Assembly: GCF_900112255.1 (NCBI RefSeq)
Contig: NZ_FOLE01000004.1
Span: 179,819-243,818 of the forward strand
Length of the DNA stretch: 64,000 nucleotides
Direction: 5' to 3'
Origin: Flexibacter flexilis DSM 6793
Lineage (GTDB): Bacteria > Bacteroidota > Bacteroidia > Cytophagales > Flexibacteraceae
This document shows positions 26,204-34,650 of this stretch, piece after piece. The number at the start of each line of letters is the position of its first letter. Positions within the stretch are counted from its first letter, which is position 1. The notes beneath the pieces were generated by a model. The model had not been told where the DNA came from. It did not search any database and saw nothing but the letters and a program-made list of their open reading frames with translations. Position numbers and translations under genes: made by a program.

Positions 26204-27913
26204 ATGTCTAAAAAAGTAATCATTCTGGGCGGCGGCGTTGCTGGCCTTAGTGCAGCGCAAGAGTTAGTAGAAAGAGGTTATTCGGTTGAAGTCTATGAAA
26301 AACAACCCGAAATACCTGGCGGTAAAGCCCGCAGCGTTCCTGTACCCGACACGGGCAAAGACGGGAACAAAGATTTGCCAGGCGAACACGGATTTCGCTT
26401 TTTCCCTGGTTTTTACAAACACATTATCGACACGATGGAGCGTATTCCTGTCGGCAATGCTGGCCACAAAGTATCTGACAATCTGGTCGGTACGCATACG
26501 GTCATGATTGCCCGCTTCGACAAAAAACCTATCGTAATGCTCGACGATTTCCCTTCGAGCTTAGAAGAATTAATCACAGAATTTAAAAACCTTATCAACG
26601 CCGACACAGGCCTGACCGAAGAAGACATTACTTTTTTCGCCACGCGCATTTGGCAATTGATGACCAGTTGCCACGACCGCCGCTTAGCCGAATACGAAGG
26701 GCTTGGCTGGTGGGAATATCTGGAAGCCAGCCTACATTCGGAGGCGTATCGCAGCTTGTTGGTGCTCGGACTTACGCGTTCATTGGTGGCCGCCAAAGCC
26801 GAAGAAGCCAGTACGCGCACGGTTGGAGACATTTTCTTACAACTGATTTTCAATATGTTAGACCCGTCTATCGAAACCGACCGCGTACTCAATGGCCCCA
26901 CCAACGAAGTTTGGATAAATCCTTGGTTGGAGTTTTTGCGTAGCAAAGGCGTAAAATACAATTTCGGTTGCGACACGCTGGAGCTTTTTACGGATGGCGT
27001 GAAAATTACGGGTACAAACATCAAAGACAAGGACGGCAATATTATAGAAATACGCGAAGATGCTCATTATATCTGCGCCATGCCCATCGAACGCCTCGCG
27101 CCACTCATGCACCCCGATATCTTGTTGCTCGACCAGTCGCTTTATACCGTTCCGATTCTGGCCAATGATGTGGGCTGGATGAACGGCATACAGTTTTATT
27201 TATCTGAATATAAGCCAATTAACGAAGGGCACGTTATTTATAGCGATACGCCTTGGGCACTTACGTCTATTTCCCAAAAGCAATTTTGGAAAAATGTGGA
27301 CTTGAGCAAATACGGCAACGGCAAAGTAAAAGATGTACTTTCGGTGGACGTTTCCGACTGGTTTACAGCAGGCCTGAACGGCAAAAAAGCAGCGGATTGC
27401 ACCAAAGAAGAAGTAAAAGCCGAAGTATGGGCACAGCTCAAAAAGAGTCTGAACGTGGACGGAAAAACCATACTTTCGGATGATATGCTCGTAGATTGGT
27501 ATCTGGACAGCGATATTGGCTTTAAGCCTTTTGAGCCAGCCACCAACGAAGAGCCGCTACTGATCAATAAAGTAAATACTTGGACGCTGCGCCCTGAGGC
27601 CTACACGCGCATTCCGAACTTGTATTTGGCATCGGATTACGTGCGCACGTACACGGATTTGGCCACGATGGAAGGCGCAAACGAAGCAGCACGCCGCGCC
27701 GTCAATGCCATTCTTGACCGCGACGGATACAGTGGCCGTTTGTGCAAAATCTGGAAATTGCATGAGCCTTTTATCCTGTCGCTGTATCGTTGGAAAGACC
27801 AACGCCGTTTTAATCAGGGTTTGCCGTGGAACGTAAATATTCCTTGGTTCATCAAAATTTTGATTAAAATCATGAAATTTATTTTGAAACTTTTCAGAAA
27901 AAAACGCAAATAA
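26204..27913 (+). CDS. FAD-dependent oxidoreductase, phytoene desaturase-like
   Basis: 569 residues. An N-terminal FAD-binding motif, ILGGGVAGLSAAQELVERG (6-24), is followed by YEKQPEIPGGKARS, as in amine oxidase/phytoene desaturase proteins, then a distinctive FRFFPGFYKHIIDTMERIP segment and a C-terminal FAD contact LASDYVRTYTDLATMEGANEAARRA. The last ~25 residues form a basic amphipathic tail (IKIMKFILKLFRKKRK) suited to membrane-surface binding. Relatives are often labelled hydroxysqualene dehydroxylase or carotenoid desaturase, but no isoprenoid genes are nearby, so the substrate is uncertain. Confidence 0.8.
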   Translation: MSKKVIILGGGVAGLSAAQELVERGYSVEVYEKQPEIPGGKARSVPVPDTGKDGNKDLPGEHGFRFFPGFYKHIIDTMERIPVGNAGHKVSDNLVGTHTVMIARFDKKPIVMLDDFPSSLEELITEFKNLINADTGLTEEDITFFATRIWQLMTSCHDRRLAEYEGLGWWEYLEASLHSEAYRSLLVLGLTRSLVAAKAEEASTRTVGDIFLQLIFNMLDPSIETDRVLNGPTNEVWINPWLEFLRSKGVKYNFGCDTLELFTDGVKITGTNIKDKDGNIIEIREDAHYICAMPIERLAPLMHPDILLLDQSLYTVPILANDVGWMNGIQFYLSEYKPINEGHVIYSDTPWALTSISQKQFWKNVDLSKYGNGKVKDVLSVDVSDWFTAGLNGKKAADCTKEEVKAEVWAQLKKSLNVDGKTILSDDMLVDWYLDSDIGFKPFEPATNEEPLLINKVNTWTLRPEAYTRIPNLYLASDYVRTYTDLATMEGANEAARRAVNAILDRDGYSGRLCKIWKLHEPFILSLYRWKDQRRFNQGLPWNVNIPWFIKILIKIMKFILKLFRKKRK

Positions 27914-27922
27914 TATTATGCC

Positions 27923-27966
27923 GTAAGGAGGTATTTTGTGAGAAACAAAGTACCTCCTTACATTTT
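27923..27966 (+). terminator. Terminator after the FAD oxidoreductase
   Basis: An 11-bp perfect outer stem (27923-27933 with 27951-27961), further pairing inside the loop, then ATTTTT. Confidence 0.75.
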
Positions 27967-27980
27967 TATGAAGGGTCTGT

Positions 27981-27988
27981 TATCTTTG
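27981..27988 (+). promoter_or_regulatory. Candidate -7 element for the pentapeptide gene
   Basis: TATCTTTG fits the Bacteroidota -7 box, 41 bases upstream of the start at 28030. The -33 element is not clear. Confidence 0.35.
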
Positions 27989-28029
27989 CCGCATCCTACA
28001 GATTTGTTCATTCCTTCATTTTCCCAACC

Positions 28030-28596
28030 ATGCTTACCGAAGACCAAGTTTTTGAGAAAATCAATTTCAAACAAAATCCGTTGCCCAAAGGCGAATACGA
28101 AAACTGTACTTTTGTGGCCTGCGACTTGGAGCAAGCCGACTTGTCGGGCATCGTCCTGACGGATTGCATACTGAAAGACAGCAATTTGAGTAATGTCCGC
28201 GTCAACAAATCCACCTCTTTAAAAAATGTGCGTTTCCAAAATTGCAAGGTGTTAGGTTTGCTTTTTAGCGGTTGCAATGAATTTTTGTTTGAGGTTAATT
28301 TTGAGAATTGTGTACTGGATTTTTCGGCCTTCGACCGCCTGAAAATGAAAAAAACACGTTTTAAAGGCTGTTCGCTGAAGCAAGTCGATTTTTCGGCGAC
28401 CGACCTGACCGAAGCCGTTTTCGCGGATTGCGATTTGAGCGGCGCGAAGTTCGAACGTACCATTTTGGAAAAAGCCGACCTACGCACTGCCCGCCAATAC
28501 ACCATAGACCCCGAAGCCAATCGCTTGAAAAAAGCACGTTTTTCGTTAGCCGATGTGGCGGGTTTGCTCACCAAATACAATATCGTAATTGATTGA
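28030..28596 (+). CDS. Pentapeptide-repeat protein
   Basis: 188 residues made largely of A(D/N)LxX-type repeats: CDLEQADLSGIVLTDCIL, DSNLSNVRVNKS, KKTRFKGCSLKQVDFSATDL and CDLSGAKFERTIL, which form a right-handed square beta-helix. A break near residues 75-95 and a C-terminal helix (LADVAGLLTKYNI) follow the layout of Qnr-like and McbG-like proteins that mimic DNA and protect gyrase, but many such proteins have unknown roles. No neighbour supports a resistance role. It is followed directly by a dispersed repeat element. Confidence 0.85.
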   Translation: MLTEDQVFEKINFKQNPLPKGEYENCTFVACDLEQADLSGIVLTDCILKDSNLSNVRVNKSTSLKNVRFQNCKVLGLLFSGCNEFLFEVNFENCVLDFSAFDRLKMKKTRFKGCSLKQVDFSATDLTEAVFADCDLSGAKFERTILEKADLRTARQYTIDPEANRLKKARFSLADVAGLLTKYNIVID

Positions 28597-28617
28597 TTTT
28601 TAGTTCGTTGATTCGTT

Positions 28618-28780
28618 AAAGATACCACGCCTACGGCGTTAGGTATGGAAACGTGGCATTTGACTACCAATATTTCAATCCTAACGGATTTATAAAAAAG
28701 TAAAACCAAAGCCTTTTGGCTTGTTATCTTTGTAGAAATAATATTTTGCCAAAGGTAAACGCCGTAGGCGTGACATCTTT
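28618..28780. repeat. Inverted-repeat-bounded dispersed element, copy A
   Basis: A 163-base non-coding element with 23-base terminal inverted repeats (28618-28640 and 28758-28780, two mismatches; 15 central bases perfect). Inside are AATATTTCAATCCTAACGG and a palindromic CAAAGCC-TTTT-GGCTTG segment followed by TATCTTTG. A second, shorter copy is at 51369-51487. Size and ends fit a MITE- or REP-like element. Confidence 0.75.
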
Positions 28781-28833
28781 ACTTTAGAAAAAGCTAATAT
28801 GCTTTAAAAGTAACACTCTTAATAAAAAAACAC

Positions 28834-29778
28834 ATGAAAAACTATTATTACCTTTTGGGTATCGCCAACAATGCAAATCCTGAAGAAATAAAGAAAGCCT
28901 ACAAACAATTGGCACTCAAATTTCACCCCGACAAAAACAATGGGGACAAATTTTTTGAAGAGCGTTTTAAAGACATTCAAGAAGCCCACGAAGTTCTTTC
29001 TAATGCGACCCAAAGGGCTGTATGACCGTGCTTTTAATCAATTTTTTAGCCAAAAAAATAGCCGCGCCGCATACGATAGCTACGAGGAGCAAATCCGTAA
29101 AGAATACGAAACCATGCTCAAAAAAGAGCAAGAAAAATGTTATAGAAAGGAACAAGAACTAAAAGATAAAGAGATAGAGTTAAATAAAGAGAAACAAAAA
29201 CAAACAAAATATGAAGCTATATTTAAGAGAGAACAAGAAAAATTGCGAAAAAAAGAGCACGAATTAAAAAATAAAGAGGTTGAATTAAATAGAGAGGAAC
29301 AGATTCGAACAGAACATGAGGCGATGTTTAAAAAAGAATTAAACAAAAAAGAAACTATCTCTAATCAAAACTATGAAACCAAAACACCAGATTTGAGTAA
29401 AGTTATACCAATTGTGTTATTTCTCGCAGGTATATTATTGCTCCTCCCAAAAGTAACGAAACTCAACCTATTCTTAAAGATACGAATATAAATAAATTAG
29501 AACGCATAGCGGTCGAAGGAAAATATGGTTATATCGACAAACAAGGTACAGAAGTTATACCACTTATTTATGACTATGCTGAAAATTTTAGTGAGGGATT
29601 AGCATGTGTTAATAAAAATGGGAAAGTGGGTTTTATTAACACAGAAGGAAAAGAGGTTATTCCTTTTGTATATGATGATTATGAGTCTGGTTTTAATGGT
29701 GGTTTAGTTAAAGTTAAACAAAATGGAAAATGGTTTTACATCAACAAACAAGGCAATTTTGTAAAAAATTATCAATGA
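28834..29778 (+). pseudogene. J-domain/coiled-coil/WG-repeat protein gene with two frameshifts
   Basis: The J-domain (start 28834, with FHPDKNN carrying HPD) is open in one frame to a TGA at 29023-29025. The expected continuation YDRAFNQF is in the +1 frame. That frame encodes a Lys/Glu-rich coiled coil (about 29090-29370), then a membrane helix (VIPIVLFLAGILLLL), and stops at 29489-29491. From about 29450 the first frame resumes, with WG-type repeats (KYGYIDKQGTEVIP, GKVGFINTEGKEVIPF, GKWFYINKQG) to TGA at 29776-29778. The best reading is a single protein, J-domain, coiled coil, membrane helix, WG repeats, broken by two indels. The loss of two bases near 29020 and one near 29445 would explain it. 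Sequencing error is the alternative. Confidence 0.75.
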
Positions 29779-29833
29779 AAACAGACTACTTTTTTACAAC
29801 TAATTGATTTTCTTTTTATTATAAATTTCATTA

Positions 29834-30985
29834 ATGTTAAAACGTTTTATTTTTTTAATGTGGTTTTGTGCTGTGTCGTTGGTGGCGGTGGCGCGTAAAC
29901 CTGTCGTAGTAGGCGCAAGCCAAACGGAAACTTATTTGCCCGTGTTGGCTGGCAAACGCGTAGGTTGTGTGGTCAATCATTCATCTTTGGTTGCCAATAA
30001 ACATTTGATAGACACGCTTTTAAGCCAAAAAATCAATATTGTAAAAATATTTGCACCCGAACACGGCTTTAGAGGCCAAGCCAGCGCAGGCGAAAAAATC
30101 AAAGATGCCACCGACGAAAAAACGGGTTTGCCTATCGTTTCGCTCTACGGCGATAACAAAATGCCTACGCCCGAACAAATGAAAGATTTGGATATTATTG
30201 TCTTTGATATTCAGGACGTTGGCGCAAGATTTTACACCTATATCAGCACGTTGCACTACGTCATGCAGGCCTGCGCCAAACATAATGTACCGCTTCTGGT
30301 GCTCGACCGCCCCAACCCCAACGGCCACTACATAGATGGCCCTGTGCTTGATCCCGCGTTTAAATCTTTTGTCGGAATGCACCCCATTCCGATTGTGCAT
30401 GGGCTTACGTTGGCCGAACTTGCGCAGATGATAAACGGCCAACATTGGTTGCCCGACTCGGCCGTTTGTCCGTTGATTATCGTCAAAAACCAAAACTACA
30501 AGCACAGCGACAAATACAGTTTGCCTGTGCGCCCTTCGCCCAACTTGCCCAACGATGCGGCCATTTATTTGTACCCGTCTTTGTGCCTGTTCGAAGGGAC
30601 GATGGTAAGTGTGGCACGCGGCACGGATTTCCCGTTTCAGGCCATTGGCGCGGCTGGGCAGCCGTTCGGACGCTTTCATTTTACGCCAACTTCGCGCCCC
30701 GAAGCCAAAAATCCGCCATTCGACAAGCAAGTTTGTAACGGTGTGGATTTGCGTCGCCGCGCTTCGCACCACAAGTTTACACTCAAATACCTGATTAGTT
30801 TTTACCAGAAATGCACCAACAAAGAAAAATTCTTCAACAACTTTTTCAATAAACTGGCAGGCAATAGCAGCCTTCGCGAACAAATCGTTTCGGGCATGAG
30901 TGAAGAAAAAATCCGCGAAACATGGCAAAAAGATTTGGAACAATACAAGGCCATGCGCCAGCAATATTTGCTTTACGAAGACTAA
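29834..30985 (+). CDS. NamZ-like exo-beta-N-acetylmuramidase (DUF1343)
   Basis: 383 residues with an N-terminal signal (MLKRFIFLMWFCAVSLVAVA). The DUF1343 marks are clear: GKRVGCVVNHSSLV, FAPEHGFRGQASAGE, FDIQDVGARFYTYISTL, VLDRPNPNGHYIDGP and LFEGTMVSVARGTDFPFQ. NamZ of Tannerella releases N-acetylmuramic acid from peptidoglycan fragments, so a role in cell-wall recycling or feeding is likely. No muropeptide transport genes are adjacent. The tRNA-Gln promoter lies just downstream. Confidence 0.9.
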   Translation: MLKRFIFLMWFCAVSLVAVARKPVVVGASQTETYLPVLAGKRVGCVVNHSSLVANKHLIDTLLSQKINIVKIFAPEHGFRGQASAGEKIKDATDEKTGLPIVSLYGDNKMPTPEQMKDLDIIVFDIQDVGARFYTYISTLHYVMQACAKHNVPLLVLDRPNPNGHYIDGPVLDPAFKSFVGMHPIPIVHGLTLAELAQMINGQHWLPDSAVCPLIIVKNQNYKHSDKYSLPVRPSPNLPNDAAIYLYPSLCLFEGTMVSVARGTDFPFQAIGAAGQPFGRFHFTPTSRPEAKNPPFDKQVCNGVDLRRRASHHKFTLKYLISFYQKCTNKEKFFNNFFNKLAGNSSLREQIVSGMSEEKIRETWQKDLEQYKAMRQQYLLYED

Positions 30986-31086
30986 TCCGAAAAATTTTTC
31001 ATATTTTTTTTAAAACAAAAAGCCTTCATTTGCAGCGTATTAATATTTTTTGTCCAAAATTTTTAAAAAAATATTTGGGCTGGGTA

Positions 31087-31116
31087 TTGCGCTTTAAAAA
31101 AACTTGCCTACTTTTG
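31087..31116 (+). promoter_or_regulatory. Promoter of tRNA-Gln
   Basis: TTG at 31087-31089, exactly 19 bases, and TACTTTTG at 31109-31116. The tRNA begins 41 bases after the -7 box. Confidence 0.75.
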
Positions 31117-31156
31117 CACCGTGTTCAGCGAATGACAGCAGACACAAAACCAAAAT

Positions 31157-31229
31157 TGTCCGATGGTGTAACTGGCAACACGTCTGATTTTGGTTCAGAA
31201 GAGTCCAGGTTCGAAACCTGGTCGGACAA
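31157..31229 (+). tRNA. tRNA-Gln (anticodon TTG)
   Basis: 73 bases fold into a cloverleaf: a 7-bp acceptor stem (TGTCCGA with TCGGACA), an anticodon stem TCTGA/TCAGA around loop TTTTGGT with anticodon TTG, and a T arm CCAGG-TTCGAAA-CCTGG. The 3' CCA is not encoded. A terminator follows. Confidence 0.93.
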
Positions 31230-31236
31230 CGAGAAG

Positions 31237-31270
31237 CCTTAATAATCCGCAAGATTGTTAAGGTTTTTTT
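31237..31270 (+). terminator. Terminator after tRNA-Gln
   Basis: An 11-bp stem with one mismatch (31237-31247 with 31253-31263), then seven T. Confidence 0.8.
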
Positions 31271-31325
31271 GTTTTAAGCTATTGTATTTTCAATCTTAAA
31301 GTCCAAACGTAGTTTGGCAACTCAA

Positions 31326-32285
31326 ATGGCAATTATCGGTACAGACATAGCGCAAGCCGTGCGTTTCCTGCAAGCCTCCGACTTGGTGGCCATGCCTACG
31401 GAAACGGTTTATGGTTTGGCTGGCAACGCCTTCGACGTGGAGGCTATTACCAAAATTTTTACGGTCAAAAATCGCCCGACTTTCGACCCGCTCATCGTAC
31501 ATACGAGTTCCCCCGACCGCGTAGCCGATTTTGTAACCGAAATTCCGCCAGTGGCAGCGCACCTGATGCGCGTGTTTTGGCCCGGTGCGCTTACGTTTCT
31601 TTTACCCAAAAAAAATAACATTCCTGAGCTTGTAACGTCGGGTTCTGACCGCGTGGCCGTGCGCATTCCTGACCACCCAGCCGCGAAAGCATTGTTAGAA
31701 GCCTTAGATTTCCCGTTGGCAGCACCCAGTGCCAACCCGTTTGGCTACATCAGTCCCACGACTGCCGCGCACGTAAACGCCCAATTAGGCGATAAAATCC
31801 CGTACATTCTGGACGGTGGCGCGTGTCGCGTGGGTGTCGAATCCACGATTATTGGTTTTGATAATGGCGAAGTAGTGGTGTACAGATTGGGCGGCATTAG
31901 CGTGGAAGCCATCAGTCAGGAGGTCGGCAACGTGCGCATTATGCCACATTCGTCGTCCAAACCTGATGCGCCCGGTATGTTGCAGAGCCATTACGCCCCG
32001 CGTAAACCGTTTTTGTTGGGCAATATCGCAGAGCTGTTGGCTTTGCATAAAAATAAAAAATGCGGCGTGTTGTCGTTCTCGGACGATTACGCCGAAATAG
32101 ACGTTTCGCGCAAACGCATTCTTTCGCCTGCGGCAGACACGACGCAAGCCGCGCAACATCTGTTCGCAGCCATGCGCGAGTTGGACGGCTCAGATGCCGA
32201 AATTATTGTGGCTGAATTGTTGCCCGAACAGGGACTTGGCCGCGCTGTAAACGACCGTTTGCGGCGTGCTGCCGCTCGCCCATAA
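31326..32285 (+). CDS. L-threonylcarbamoyladenylate synthase, Sua5 type
   Basis: Makes threonylcarbamoyl-AMP from Thr, bicarbonate and ATP for the t6A37 modification of tRNAs. The start ATG at 31326 is preferred over the TTG four codons up. The YrdC domain (about 5-195) has MPTETVYGLAG and FDPLIVH, and KPGA-like VFWPGALTFLL; the C-terminal part (about 220-319) is the Sua5 extension with SSSKPDAPGMLQSHYAPRKP as the linker that covers the active site. So it is the two-domain Sua5 form, not the short TsaC. Confidence 0.9.
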   Translation: MAIIGTDIAQAVRFLQASDLVAMPTETVYGLAGNAFDVEAITKIFTVKNRPTFDPLIVHTSSPDRVADFVTEIPPVAAHLMRVFWPGALTFLLPKKNNIPELVTSGSDRVAVRIPDHPAAKALLEALDFPLAAPSANPFGYISPTTAAHVNAQLGDKIPYILDGGACRVGVESTIIGFDNGEVVVYRLGGISVEAISQEVGNVRIMPHSSSKPDAPGMLQSHYAPRKPFLLGNIAELLALHKNKKCGVLSFSDDYAEIDVSRKRILSPAADTTQAAQHLFAAMRELDGSDAEIIVAELLPEQGLGRAVNDRLRRAAARP

Positions 32286-32290
32286 TCGCG

Positions 32291-32320
32291 TTGGACATTT
32301 AGTGTTTTTAGTTACCTTTG
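32291..32320 (+). promoter_or_regulatory. Promoter of the MCE/MlaD gene
   Basis: TTG at 32291-32293, exactly 19 bases, and TACCTTTG at 32313-32320. The GTG start is 108 bases downstream. Confidence 0.7.
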
Positions 32321-32427
32321 TGCGTTTTTTGTATTTTACTAAAAATCTTTTAATCAGAAATACAAGGCTTTGCACTTTTGATAATGCCTTGTAAATCATG
32401 GCATTGCTTACTTAAACACCTTCAGAA

Positions 32428-33369
32428 GTGAATTTTTCTAAAGAATTTAAAGTGGGACTCTTGTCCGTTGTGTCTGGTACGGTGCTGTATTTCGGCGTTG
32501 ATTTCCTTAAAGGCACAGATTTTATGTCTTCCACCAACCGTTATTTTGCCATTTACGACAACGTGGAAGGCCTGACGGTTTCTAATCCCGTGATGGTCAA
32601 TGGCTTTTCGGTGGGGCGCGTGGAAAAAATTATGCTTGTTCCTAATCGCACAGACTTGCTTTGCGTGAGTTTGGTTATTGATAAAAATATTCCTTTGACC
32701 GATTCTTCGGTGGCAATTTTGGCCGACGGCGATTTGCTTGGCGGCAAACTGATTGAATTGAAAATAGGAAAAGGGAAAAAAGCCATCGCCGACGAAGATA
32801 CGCTCATTTCGGGCAACTCGGAAAGTATCACCGAGTCGCTGAAAGCCCGCGCGTTGCCTGTGCTGGACCAACTTGACTCCACCGCCGCACAACTCACCGT
32901 TGTAATGAAAGGCCTTACCAAAACGACACAGCAAGTAAATGCTACGTTGGCGGATTTTGAGGCTACTTCCAAATCCGTACGCGGCATTATGGACGACAAT
33001 CGTGGCAGTTTCAAAGGCACAATGCAAAACGTAAATCGTATTTCGGCGGCTTTGATCACGACCCAAAAAGAAGTTAATACGCTCATTACCAAAATGAACC
33101 GTTTCGGCGACACGCTTAACGCGATGGAGTTGGGCAAAACGGTGGCCAGTGCGAACAAGTCTATCGAAAACCTCAATGGTTTGTTGGGCGGCATCAAAAG
33201 CGGCAAAGGTTCGTTGGGTAAATTGGCTGTAAACGACTCGTTGTACAACAATCTCAAAAACACATCGGCGGATTTGGACAAGCTTTTCATTGACATTAAA
33301 GCCAATCCGAAACGCTACGTGCATTTCTCTATTTTTGGTAAGAAAACCAAAGTTACTGTAGAGAAATAA
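32428..33369 (+). CDS. MlaD/MCE family lipid-transport protein
   Basis: 313 residues beginning at a GTG; the sequence MNFSKEFKVGLLSVVSG exactly fits the N termini of Bacteroidota MCE proteins, which decides this unusual start. One N-terminal membrane helix (about 8-28) is followed by an MCE domain (about 38-115: YDNVEGLTVSNPVMVNGFSVGRV) and a long helical tail with MARC-like low-complexity (LGKTVASANKSIENLNGLL). The family holds lipid in inner-membrane ABC transport systems. The ATPase and permease genes are not adjacent here; only this subunit is in view. Confidence 0.85.
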   Translation: MNFSKEFKVGLLSVVSGTVLYFGVDFLKGTDFMSSTNRYFAIYDNVEGLTVSNPVMVNGFSVGRVEKIMLVPNRTDLLCVSLVIDKNIPLTDSSVAILADGDLLGGKLIELKIGKGKKAIADEDTLISGNSESITESLKARALPVLDQLDSTAAQLTVVMKGLTKTTQQVNATLADFEATSKSVRGIMDDNRGSFKGTMQNVNRISAALITTQKEVNTLITKMNRFGDTLNAMELGKTVASANKSIENLNGLLGGIKSGKGSLGKLAVNDSLYNNLKNTSADLDKLFIDIKANPKRYVHFSIFGKKTKVTVEK

Positions 33370-33398
33370 CCTCATTTTCAACCAACTACATTTTTATT

Positions 33399-34571
33399 AT
33401 GTTCAAAAAAATAATTTCAACGGCTTGCGTTGGCGCACTCATTTTTGGTGCAAGTTGCGGCTCTAAAACCGACGAAAAAACGGCAGACGCTTCAGACAAT
33501 TTCAGCATCGACGGAACGATTAAAATGCCCCAAAAAGGCCAGTATATCAAACTTCAGGAAGTTGGTCAAGGCACTTTGCTGACGATTGATAGTGCCCAAA
33601 CTGACGAGAAAGGCGAATTTCATTTGAAAGGAAAAACCAACGAAGACAAGTATTATTTGCTTAATATTTATAACCAGCAAAATATCTTTATGGTGTTGGG
33701 TTCAAATGAAAAGGTGAAAATTACAGCAGACGGAACGGTGGGAGAATCACCGTATCAGGTAAGCGGCTCGCCTCAAACCGAAATGCTGGCGCGTTTGCAA
33801 AATTTTAAGCAAAATATGAGTGCCAATATGAAGCATTTGCAAGAACTATATGCAGAAGCGGCTCGAGCCAATAAACAAACGACGGTCGATAGCCTGACTG
33901 CGGTTTATAATGGGCAACAACAAGCCAATAAAAGATATATTAAACATATTGTAGATTCATTAAATACCTCTTTAGTGGCCTTGTATGCTACAAACTTCCT
34001 TTCGTTTAATGACGATTTTGAGTATTTAGATTCTGTAGCGCAACGTTTTCAGACAGGTAAACCAAATTCTAAATATACACAAGAATTTATAGCAAATATA
34101 AATGGTCTGAAAGCACAAAAAGCAGAACAAGAAGCCAGCAATGCACAATTTGCGGCAGGAAAAGAAGCTCCTGATTTTGAACTACCGAACCCAAAAGGCA
34201 AAAACATTAAACTTTCGTCTTTGCGTGGCCAAGTGGTTCTGGTGGATTTTTGGGCTTCGTGGTGTGGTCCTTGTCGCGCCGAAAATCCGAATGTGGTGGC
34301 CATGTACAAAAAATTACACGGCAAAGGCTTTGAGATTTTGGGCGTTTCGCTCGACGAAAAGAAAGACAAATGGTTGGGTGCTATCGAAAAAGACGGGCTT
34401 TTGTGGCCGCAGGTTTCAGACCTAAAAGGTTGGCAAAGTTCGGCGGCTCGTTTGTACCAAATCAACGAAATACCAAATACGATGCTGCTGGACAAAAACG
34501 GAAAAATTGTAGCCAGAGGCTTAAGAGGCAAAGAGTTAGAAGAAAAAGTAGCTTCGCTTTTAGCTCAATAA
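33399..34571 (+). CDS. TlpA-type thiol-disulfide oxidoreductase lipoprotein with DUF4369
   Basis: 390 residues. A lipoprotein signal ends at Cys20 (FGASC). Residues about 35-130 form a DUF4369 beta domain (FSIDGTIKMPQKGQYIKL), then a helical linker, and a C-terminal thioredoxin domain from about 250 with the redox motif C289-G-P-C292 in WASWCGPC and the cis-Pro in NEIPNTMLL. It is a periplasm-facing reductase/oxidase of the ResA/TlpA kind, often for cytochrome c or cell-surface proteins. It starts 30 bases after the MCE gene, so the two may be co-transcribed. A strong terminator follows. Confidence 0.9.
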   Translation: MFKKIISTACVGALIFGASCGSKTDEKTADASDNFSIDGTIKMPQKGQYIKLQEVGQGTLLTIDSAQTDEKGEFHLKGKTNEDKYYLLNIYNQQNIFMVLGSNEKVKITADGTVGESPYQVSGSPQTEMLARLQNFKQNMSANMKHLQELYAEAARANKQTTVDSLTAVYNGQQQANKRYIKHIVDSLNTSLVALYATNFLSFNDDFEYLDSVAQRFQTGKPNSKYTQEFIANINGLKAQKAEQEASNAQFAAGKEAPDFELPNPKGKNIKLSSLRGQVVLVDFWASWCGPCRAENPNVVAMYKKLHGKGFEILGVSLDEKKDKWLGAIEKDGLLWPQVSDLKGWQSSAARLYQINEIPNTMLLDKNGKIVARGLRGKELEEKVASLLAQ

Positions 34572-34587
34572 AAAATAGAACCCTAAC

Positions 34588-34625
34588 AAAAAACGCCAAT
34601 ACTTATCATGAGTATTGGCGTTTTT
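34588..34625. terminator. Bidirectional terminator after the TlpA gene
   Basis: A 15-bp stem (about 34589-34603 with 34611-34625), 7-base loop, and flanking A- and T-runs, serving convergent units. Confidence 0.85.
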
Positions 34626-34650
34626 ATTTTGTATCAAATTGAGTAACAAC

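Noticed and set aside
30020..30964. 314-codon minus-strand frame opposite the NamZ-like gene
   Set aside because: No recognisable domain; the plus-strand protein has all family motifs.
32422..33381. 319-codon minus-strand frame opposite the MCE gene
   Set aside because: Antisense shadow; the MCE gene has a promoter, a family-type N terminus and a domain.
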